Virus record (IMG/VR): IMGVR_UViG_3300017956_000075
Span: 1-30,729 of that record
Origin: a virus
Length of the DNA stretch: 30,729 nt
Reading direction: 5' to 3' (one strand)
Part shown: in pieces, positions 23,198 to 28,917 of the stretch
Layout: the number at the start of each line of letters is the position of its first letter
How positions within the stretch are numbered: position 1 is the stretch's first letter
The notes under the pieces: generated by a model
Seen by the model: only the letters and a program-made list of their open reading frames with translations
The model's database searches: none
What the model was told of the DNA's origin: nothing
Made by a program: the position numbers and the translations under genes

Positions 23198-23407
23198 ATG
23201 GGCAAACCAAGTAAAAATCAAAGAGTAGTCGCAGATAAAGTTATAAAAAAAGATCTACCAGGTAAGGCGGTTCTCTATGTTGGTAGCTATGGAACGTCTA
23301 AAGATTGTCCTGCGTGTAAGACATCTGTTACTCGCGCCATAATGTGGGAAGATGGTAATGAGATGTATTGCTCAAGAGGATGCATTCCAAAGAAGGAAGA
23401 AGTTTAG
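23198..23407 (+). CDS. Small zinc-ribbon protein
   Basis: A 69-aa protein with CPAC and a later C...C pair (YCSRGC), enough for one zinc site, flanked by basic residues (NQRVVADKVIKKD, IPKKEE). The ATG is preceded by GAGAAGGTG. It is probably nucleic-acid binding; the family is unknown to me. Confidence 0.65.
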   Translation: MGKPSKNQRVVADKVIKKDLPGKAVLYVGSYGTSKDCPACKTSVTRAIMWEDGNEMYCSRGCIPKKEEV

Positions 23408-23415
23408 GCCTAGCA

Positions 23416-23428
23416 TTACTATTATAAT
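23416..23428 (+). promoter_or_regulatory. Candidate promoter TTACTATTATAAT
   Basis: It shares TTACTAT with the motifs at 16070 and 17974 and contains TATAAT (23423-23428), 22 bases before the ATG at 23451. Confidence 0.45.
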
Positions 23429-23450
23429 AAATACTTAATAGGAGATTAAT

Positions 23451-24419
23451 ATGGGTAATCCTCGAGTAGTAAATCCTGACGGCAGCGAAATTGATGATCT
23501 AGCTAAGAAATTAATAGATCAACACGGCATAGATTCAGTTATAAATACCCCTATTGATCCAGATACAATGGACATAGATGAGATATTTGCAAGAGAAAGA
23601 GTGCAGGGTCAGGACTGGCTAGAGAAAAATACTGTACCAAAAGACCCATCTCCCACCAAAAAAGCAAATTCAGGTTTGTCTGACGCCGAAATTGAAAAAT
23701 TGCAAGCCGATTATGACGAATTTAAAACAAAACACCATGCCTACTTAGATGAGCTTGGTACCGTAAAAGAAAAAGACGGTGTTCCTTGGGACCAGTTGTC
23801 AAGGAAAGAGCAAGAAGATATCATGCAAGAACTTAAGTATAAGCATGGTGTTGACAAAGCGCCTCCGCCCCCCGCTCCTGCTCCTGCTACTGCCCCTGCT
23901 TCTCAGCCAGTAGCTCCTGCCCCTCAGTCGGGAAGCCCAGCAGGTGATGTCGTCATAAAAGATGGTAACGGAAACGTTGTACAGCAAAGTGGTGTAGACG
24001 CAAATGCTACTAGCAGAAATACTAGACCAGTAGGAAGAAGGGTTGACCCCAATCCACAGTCGGCTAGGGAGAGGCCTACTGTAAGAATGAACAGTCAGTC
24101 TGCAACGCAATCTTCTTCGGGTGGTGCACAAGCTAAAATTGTAACTGGGACAAATGCAACTACAACTACAGCAGCATCCACTGGTTCAAATGTTGCACCA
24201 CCTAGTTCTACAGCTAGAAAATCGGCCACAGTTCTTAGCGATATGTCTCAGGCTGTAACCAAAGGGTTTAAGGGATCTAAAAACCTTAGGGTAGCAGCAG
24301 CAGCTGCAGTACTTGGTGGGGGTGGTGCACTACTAGGTATGTCTAGGGGTAGGCAGCAAAGAGTTGAGGACATGGAAAGAAGGAGAGTCGAAATGCAAAG
24401 AAGAGGAGTTATATCATGA
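23451..24419 (+). CDS. Long disordered Pro/Ala-rich protein
   Basis: A 322-aa protein with an acidic N terminus (MGNPRVVNPDGSEIDDLA...), a helical stretch (LQADYDEFKTKHHAYLDEL), a Pro/Ala linker (APPPPAPAPATAPAS), a Ser/Thr/Gln-rich disordered region and a C-terminal Gly/Ala hydrophobic segment (RVAAAAAVLGGGGALLGM) with an Arg-rich end. Such build is seen in phage virion and scaffold-like proteins; no enzyme motif is visible. It has a good ribosome binding site (AGGAG) and its own candidate promoter, so it is likely made in quantity. Confidence 0.75.
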   Translation: MGNPRVVNPDGSEIDDLAKKLIDQHGIDSVINTPIDPDTMDIDEIFARERVQGQDWLEKNTVPKDPSPTKKANSGLSDAEIEKLQADYDEFKTKHHAYLDELGTVKEKDGVPWDQLSRKEQEDIMQELKYKHGVDKAPPPPAPAPATAPASQPVAPAPQSGSPAGDVVIKDGNGNVVQQSGVDANATSRNTRPVGRRVDPNPQSARERPTVRMNSQSATQSSSGGAQAKIVTGTNATTTTAASTGSNVAPPSSTARKSATVLSDMSQAVTKGFKGSKNLRVAAAAAVLGGGGALLGMSRGRQQRVEDMERRRVEMQRRGVIS

Positions 24420-24784
24420 GCCAAAAACATTTTTTATTTGATTTAGCCGAGTTCCTTGTTGAGATGGAAAAAGAAGAGATGGGGAAGCTTCATCCAGCTG
24501 AAAAACAGTTGGCAGATGCCCTACTTTCAATAGTTTCAAAGTACGGCAAGTTAGCTGACCGTGACGAAAAAGGTATATGGGTTGGTTATGAGGGTCCAGA
24601 AGAAAACGAGGATGCCAGCATTGGAGTTAAGTGTGCAAATTGCTATCTGCATGAATCTGAAAAAGTTTGCAAAATAGCTTCTGTTCAAATACATCCTGAA
24701 GGAAAGTGTAGATTAGCCGTTATTCCACCTGGTATGGTTTCAGTTAATGATGATGGTGATGATGATAAAGGCGAATATAAGTAA
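24416..24784 (+). CDS. Cys-rich protein, possibly HiPIP-like [4Fe-4S] binding
   Basis: A 122-aa protein. The first 50 residues are helical (FDLAEFLVEMEKEEMGK, then AEKQLADALLSIVSKYGKL), followed by VKCANCYLHESEKVC and HPEGKCRLAVIPPGM. Four Cys with G-x-C-R and a Pro/Gly end recall high-potential iron-sulfur proteins, but zinc is equally possible. An ATGA overlap couples it to the preceding gene, and it directly precedes the oxygenase cluster, which could need an electron donor (inference). Its acidic Asp-rich tail overlaps the start of the next gene. Confidence 0.55.
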   Translation: MSQKHFLFDLAEFLVEMEKEEMGKLHPAEKQLADALLSIVSKYGKLADRDEKGIWVGYEGPEENEDASIGVKCANCYLHESEKVCKIASVQIHPEGKCRLAVIPPGMVSVNDDGDDDKGEYK

Positions 24785-25475
24785 TATACATAGAATAAAA
24801 AACTTTCTTGATAAAGATTCCTACAGTTTCTTCTTATCGTTATTTAAGAATAATTATCATTTAAATAATCCAGACAATGTTGGTAGATCCATGTTGTCTC
24901 ACCACCATTGTATAGAAGATCAAGAACTTCTAGATCGCACCATGGACTACGCCAATAAGGTGGTGCAGCTGGCTAGTGAATTATTTGGTTTAGATTTAAT
25001 GGACCTTTCTGGTGTATCACTTAGAAACTGGAATCCTGGCGAGTTTCAGCCTCCTCATTCTGATTGTGAAGCTGATATTATTTTAAATAACAATAAGCTA
25101 GAAGTGGGTCCTTACTTTAATTTCTCATCGCTATTCATAGAGTACGCCGGACTAACCTACTTAAACAATGACTACTCAGGCGGTGCGATATATTTTCCTC
25201 AGCATGATTTAAAGATATATCCAGAGCCTAATGAGTTTATTGCATTTCCAGGTACTAAATATTACCTACATGGCGTAGAAGAAGTTCGTAGTGGTAAAAG
25301 ATATGTTATGCAGAATTTTATGACCAGTTTGAAGGCTAGATATATATGGGAAAATTTTGTTTTACCTGATCAGCCGATTACTTTCTCGTCTAAAACTTTG
25401 GACCAGGCGATGTATGAGAAGGTGTGCTATGATAGATCTAATATACCAGAACATTTTATTTTTAATAGGAGATAA
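24759..25475 (+). CDS. 2OG-Fe(II) oxygenase (P4H type)
   Basis: About 238 aa. The catalytic facial triad is H99 and D101 (QPPHSDCEAD) and H170 (YYLHGVEEV), with R180 (GKRYVM) for 2-oxoglutarate. The connecting strand LTYLNNDYSGGAIYFPQHDL is typical of prolyl-4-hydroxylase-like enzymes in phages. The start is unclear: ATGs at 24747, 24750, 24756 and 24759 lie in the Asp-rich tail of the preceding gene. An ATA at 24774 sits five bases after AAAGG, and the conserved fold begins only after residue 6. Confidence 0.82.
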   Translation: MMIKANISNIHRIKNFLDKDSYSFFLSLFKNNYHLNNPDNVGRSMLSHHHCIEDQELLDRTMDYANKVVQLASELFGLDLMDLSGVSLRNWNPGEFQPPHSDCEADIILNNNKLEVGPYFNFSSLFIEYAGLTYLNNDYSGGAIYFPQHDLKIYPEPNEFIAFPGTKYYLHGVEEVRSGKRYVMQNFMTSLKARYIWENFVLPDQPITFSSKTLDQAMYEKVCYDRSNIPEHFIFNRR

Positions 25476-25480
25476 AATTT

Positions 25481-26275
25481 ATGAGGATTATAAATATATC
25501 TGACTTAGGCGACTATAGTACTCCCGCCAGTCCTGAAAATATTTTTGTTATAGAGAACTTTATGTCCTTAGATGATGCGCAAAATCTTCATGAACTTTGT
25601 GATAAATCCCTGGAGGATCCAACCACTGATGAGTGGTGGTATAATAAGTTTCCTGGACCAGAGTATACTGAATATACTTTTGGAAGGTATAGGGAGCAGT
25701 GTGAAAAAAGTCTCATCAATTATCATGATGGTAAAAATCCACTTCTCAAAGAATATATGGATAAAGTTGTAGAACTTGTCAGCTTTATTGGCGGCAGAAA
25801 AGTTGTCCCAATGTTTCATTTTAACAGGCACAAGTCTGAGCCTGGAATCACATGTCCTGGCCATACAGATGCAGAGTCCCAAGGTCCTGACGGCATAAAT
25901 TATATGCTACATGACTATTCTCCCAATCATGTATACGAACCATCTGTTATAGAGTTTTCCGCAAATATATACCTAAACAACAATTACGAAGGCGGATCAT
26001 TATATTTTCCAGCATACGACATAAAAGTTGAGCATACTCCGGGTCAACTAGTGTTTTTCCCGGGAACCGTAGAGTACGTCCATGCTGTTGAAACAGTTTC
26101 AAACAAAACAAGATGGAATTTAATTAGCCATTTAAGTAGACCTAAACTGATTACTATGCATAGTACAATTCACAATATGTGGCACATGCTAGATTCTAAC
26201 CAAAGAATGCAATTTCCAGAAAATTGGGAAGATGGACCTAGGCCACGCGGAGTAAGGGAAGGTAATGTAAAATGA
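25481..26275 (+). CDS. 2OG-Fe(II) oxygenase (P4H type)
   Basis: A 264-aa oxygenase with H128 and D130 (CPGHTDAESQG), H201 (YVHAVETV) and R211 (KTRWNLISH). YLNNNYEGGSLYFPAYDI mirrors the same stretch in the neighbour at 24759-25475, so these are related but diverged genes. The stop overlaps the peroxidase-like start (ATGA), making a coupled unit. The substrate is unknown. Confidence 0.87.
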   Translation: MRIINISDLGDYSTPASPENIFVIENFMSLDDAQNLHELCDKSLEDPTTDEWWYNKFPGPEYTEYTFGRYREQCEKSLINYHDGKNPLLKEYMDKVVELVSFIGGRKVVPMFHFNRHKSEPGITCPGHTDAESQGPDGINYMLHDYSPNHVYEPSVIEFSANIYLNNNYEGGSLYFPAYDIKVEHTPGQLVFFPGTVEYVHAVETVSNKTRWNLISHLSRPKLITMHSTIHNMWHMLDSNQRMQFPENWEDGPRPRGVREGNVK

Positions 26276-26913
26276 CTGCTAACTATGTTGCTACTGATAA
26301 GCAAAAAAAATCTATATATGACATAAAAATCTCCAGTGCAGATGGCCTGGTGGATGATATAATGCAAAATTATAAGGGTAAGGTTACATTGATAGTTAAC
26401 ACTACTGGTCATTGTGGAAATGCTCCTCAGTTTGGGGTTATAGAAGAGGTTTACGCTAAATATAAAGACCAAGGCTTTGAGGTTTTGGCAGTTCCGACGA
26501 ATGATTATTGTGGACCTGGTGTTACATACGGAATATACGAAGATGGTATAGTCGATGCCGTTATGTCGCAGGAGTATGGCAGAAAAGAGTGGGGAGTTAG
26601 CTATGGCTTTAGTGAATTGGTTACTTCTCGTAGATCTAGAGATACCGATACGAAAGATCTTGATAGGGTCCCTCATGAGCTCTATGAAAATTTAAATCCA
26701 GAAGGAGAAGAATCTCCATTGTGGGGAAACTTTGAGAAGTTTTTAGTTGACAAGTCCGGTAAGGTTGTGTGGAGATTCCCCAATTGCACGCTGTTAAATT
26801 TTGGATATGATACAGGAATATGTGAAAAGCCTGAAGTTGAACTAATCGAGCTTGAAAGTAAGATAGTGGAACTTTTAAATGAAGAGTGGGATGGTGACAC
26901 CTATGCAGGGTAG
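26272..26913 (+). CDS. Glutathione peroxidase-like protein
   Basis: A 213-aa thioredoxin-fold protein. VTLIVNTTGHCGNAPQFG (C48 as peroxidatic Cys), GFEVLAVPTNDYCG (C80 replacing the usual NQFG-x-QEP segment) and PLWGNFEKFLVDKSGKVVWRF (W151, N153) match the glutathione peroxidase family, which reduces hydroperoxides. The usual active-site Gln is missing, and a Gly is inserted in the normal WNF. Cys at 80, 172 and 184 could act as resolving Cys. It lies between oxygenase genes, so it could protect the phage products or host from peroxide, or reduce a peroxidised intermediate. Confidence 0.78.
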   Translation: MTANYVATDKQKKSIYDIKISSADGLVDDIMQNYKGKVTLIVNTTGHCGNAPQFGVIEEVYAKYKDQGFEVLAVPTNDYCGPGVTYGIYEDGIVDAVMSQEYGRKEWGVSYGFSELVTSRRSRDTDTKDLDRVPHELYENLNPEGEESPLWGNFEKFLVDKSGKVVWRFPNCTLLNFGYDTGICEKPEVELIELESKIVELLNEEWDGDTYAG

Positions 26914-27700
26914 TCTAAAAGAAAATTTTGAAAGAGATGGTTTTATAATCATAGAAAATTTTTTTCCTGATCATGTTATTGACAAATATGTTTCTCTATG
27001 GAAAGAAGAGAACCATAATAGACCAGAAGGTTGGATGGACGGGGATAAGGGGGCGTCTGGCACCGCTTATCTAAAGCATCCAGAGGTTCTGGATATACTC
27101 TGCAGTAAAGATTTGGGTGATATCTTTGTCCAACTGGAAAAAGCTGTAGCTTTACATGTTGACATAACGTATAGTGTTAGCACCGAATTAGGTTGGCATC
27201 AAGATAATAATATGCCGCTAAAAAAATCCGGAGATAACTATATTGGCGTTTGGGTTGCTTTAGAAGATGTTGATCCAGAAGCCGGTCCGTTTCAATTTGT
27301 TCCTGGTTCTCACAACTGGGATATGGATTACGAATACTTGTGGAACAAGTCTATGAACGAAGGTGTTGGATTGGACTTGGAGAACGAAATGGAAAGAAGA
27401 GGCATAGGCGGCACCTCATTTATGGGTAAAAAGGGCGATGTTTTTATTTGGCACAGTAGATTGATTCATAGGGGTTCAGACATAATAGATAGATCAAAAA
27501 CTAGGATGTCACTGATAGGTCACTATTGCAACGACTACGCAAATATGGATGAGCATGAATCTATACCAGATTTTTCCTCAATGATTGACGACATGCTGAC
27601 TAAATCACTCAGATATGCTGAGTGGGGTGGTCTTGGGGCAATGTATTTTGTTAACCCTGATGTAACTGGCTATGACTATCCGGAGGAAGATAATGGTTAA
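26903..27700 (+). CDS. PhyH-family 2OG-Fe(II) dioxygenase, copy 1
   Basis: A 265-aa member of the phytanoyl-CoA dioxygenase family. It carries WHQDNNM (H99, D101), H189 (LIHRGSD) and R201 (SKTRMSL). The stretch GPFQFVPGSHNWDMDYEYL precedes the second half of the fold. It belongs to a broad group acting on lipids, antibiotics, halogenated or sugar substrates. ATG 26903 is chosen because its N terminus then matches the adjacent paralog; ATGs at 26879 and 26891 are alternatives. It overlaps the peroxidase-like gene and the next PhyH gene. Confidence 0.85.
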   Translation: MQGSLKENFERDGFIIIENFFPDHVIDKYVSLWKEENHNRPEGWMDGDKGASGTAYLKHPEVLDILCSKDLGDIFVQLEKAVALHVDITYSVSTELGWHQDNNMPLKKSGDNYIGVWVALEDVDPEAGPFQFVPGSHNWDMDYEYLWNKSMNEGVGLDLENEMERRGIGGTSFMGKKGDVFIWHSRLIHRGSDIIDRSKTRMSLIGHYCNDYANMDEHESIPDFSSMIDDMLTKSLRYAEWGGLGAMYFVNPDVTGYDYPEEDNG

Positions 27701-28472
27701 TGGTTCAATTGATTTAGATTTCTTTAATGAAAATGGCTTCTTTATTATAAAAAATGCAATTACAGAAGATAAGATAAATGCGTACTTAGATTTATGGAAC
27801 AGAGAGAATGCTGACAATCCTTCTGGGTGGAGTAATATAGGTGGTTCAGCAGCCGCATATCTAGAATACAGTGAAATATTAGATATTTTGTGCGATCCTA
27901 GCATTGCTAATGCTTTTGATGTGGCCGAGAAATCGGTAGCACTGCATGCCGATATAACCTATTCAGTTACTACCGAGCTTGAGTGGCATCAAGATAATTG
28001 TATGCCAAATGAAATAGCTGGGAGTAACTATATGGGTGTTTGGGTTGCCCTTGAAAATGTAGACGAAGATGCTGGACCGTTTGAGTTTGTTCCTGGTTCT
28101 CATAATTGGGATATGGATTACAACCTTTTATATGAGACAGCTGTTAAGGGAAGAGAGAATCCCGACCTTAATGATAAAAGAATTAAATATTATCAAGATC
28201 AAATAAATACTAGATCCGCAAAGGTTGAGAAGCTCTTAATAGAAAAAGGTGATGCCTTTATTTGGCATGGTAGATTAATGCATCGTGGATCACCAGCCGT
28301 AGATAGATCTAAGACAAGAATGTCCCTTATAGGTCACTATTGCAATAATTATGCTAACCTTGAAGAGGTTAGGAATCCTTCTTTTGACTTTCAGAAAAAA
28401 GAGATGTTTGAAGAAACTAGTAGGTATGCTAGCTGGGGCGAAAACGGTGCCTTTTATTTTGTAAATCCTTGA
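27693..28472 (+). CDS. PhyH-family 2OG-Fe(II) dioxygenase, copy 2
   Basis: A 259-aa paralog of the upstream gene, sharing most of the core: TELEWHQDNCM (H99, D101), YMGVWVALENV, GPFEFVPGSHNWDMDY, H197 (LMHRGSP), R209 and SKTRMSLIGHYCN. The main difference is residues 145-185 (ETAVKGRENPDLND...), probably the substrate lid. The ATG follows GGAGGA and overlaps the preceding stop. Tandem duplication with changed lids suggests two related substrates or two consecutive steps. Confidence 0.87.
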   Translation: MVNGSIDLDFFNENGFFIIKNAITEDKINAYLDLWNRENADNPSGWSNIGGSAAAYLEYSEILDILCDPSIANAFDVAEKSVALHADITYSVTTELEWHQDNCMPNEIAGSNYMGVWVALENVDEDAGPFEFVPGSHNWDMDYNLLYETAVKGRENPDLNDKRIKYYQDQINTRSAKVEKLLIEKGDAFIWHGRLMHRGSPAVDRSKTRMSLIGHYCNNYANLEEVRNPSFDFQKKEMFEETSRYASWGENGAFYFVNP

Positions 28473-28496
28473 TTACTATTTTCCTCGGAGTATACT
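28473..28496 (+). promoter_or_regulatory. Candidate promoter region before the second holin
   Basis: TTACTAT (28473-28479) and a TATACT box (28491-28496) occupy the 34-base gap before the holin-like gene. The evidence is motif recurrence only. Confidence 0.35.
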
Positions 28497-28506
28497 GGAG
28501 GGAAAT

Positions 28507-28746
28507 ATGGAAAGATTACAATCAATTCTATTTAGAATACTAGCCGCATTTGCAGCTTCTGGCTTAAGCGTTATAGGGGCTGGTGCCATAGCAGGAGTCG
28601 AACTATGGAAAGCTGTTATGATGGCAGGTATAGGCGGTGTGGCTATGGTTATAGAGGGATTAGCTAGGGCTTATATGGATGACGGTATTTTAACCAAGGA
28701 AGAGATAGATGCCGTCTTTAATAAGGTGGATAAAAAAGCTAAGTAA
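28507..28746 (+). CDS. Second holin-like membrane protein
   Basis: A 79-aa protein with two hydrophobic helices rich in Ala and Gly (ILAAFAASGLSVIGAGAIAG and AVMMAGIGGVAMVIEGLA), as in small actinophage holins, then a polar tail DDGILTKEEIDAVF that resembles half an EF-hand. It is the second holin-like gene after the one at 19268 and directly abuts a reversed membrane-protein gene. GGAGGG lies before the ATG. Confidence 0.7.
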   Translation: MERLQSILFRILAAFAASGLSVIGAGAIAGVELWKAVMMAGIGGVAMVIEGLARAYMDDGILTKEEIDAVFNKVDKKAK

Positions 28747-28917
28747 TTAGTCTTCATCTTCTTTTGATAAAGCGGTGGCCAGTAGGTGTATTCCTATTGC
28801 GCCACCGCTTATCCATAGGCCATACTTTAGTACGTCACCGCTAAGTGTTATCAGAACTAGCGCAGTGCCTGCTACTGTCCAGTTTAATTCTTTTATTTCA
28901 GAGAAAATCTTTTTCAC
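28747..28917 (-). CDS. Reversed 56-aa membrane protein
   Basis: A reverse-strand gene of 56 aa: MKKIFSEIKELNWTVAGTAL at the start, then VLITLSGDVLKYGLW and ISGGAIGIHLLATAL, ending SKEDED. There are two membrane-prone helices with a positive start and an acidic end, so it may be a holin/antiholin or small phage membrane protein. The GTG overlaps the stop of the surface-protein gene (GTGA) and follows a run of Gly/Arg codons that acts as a strong Shine-Dalgarno (GGAGGAGGGAG). Its stop abuts the holin gene's stop with no gap. Confidence 0.7.
   Translation of the reverse strand: MKKIFSEIKELNWTVAGTALVLITLSGDVLKYGLWISGGAIGIHLLATALSKEDED
28770..28810. other. Long hairpin between converging genes
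   Basis: AAGCGGTGGC (28770-28779) pairs with GCCACCGCTT (28801-28810). The inner CAGTAGG/CCTATTG arm continues with one G-U pair and a bulged C, giving about 17 pairs around a 6-base loop. It is coding on the minus strand and 24 bases past the plus-strand holin stop. No T run follows on either side, so a transcript-end or mRNA stability role is more likely than plain intrinsic termination. Confidence 0.55.

Noticed and set aside
26170-26676. Reverse-strand frame across the oxygenase/peroxidase boundary
   Set aside because: It is an antisense shadow with no motif, and both + strand genes there carry intact active-site residues.
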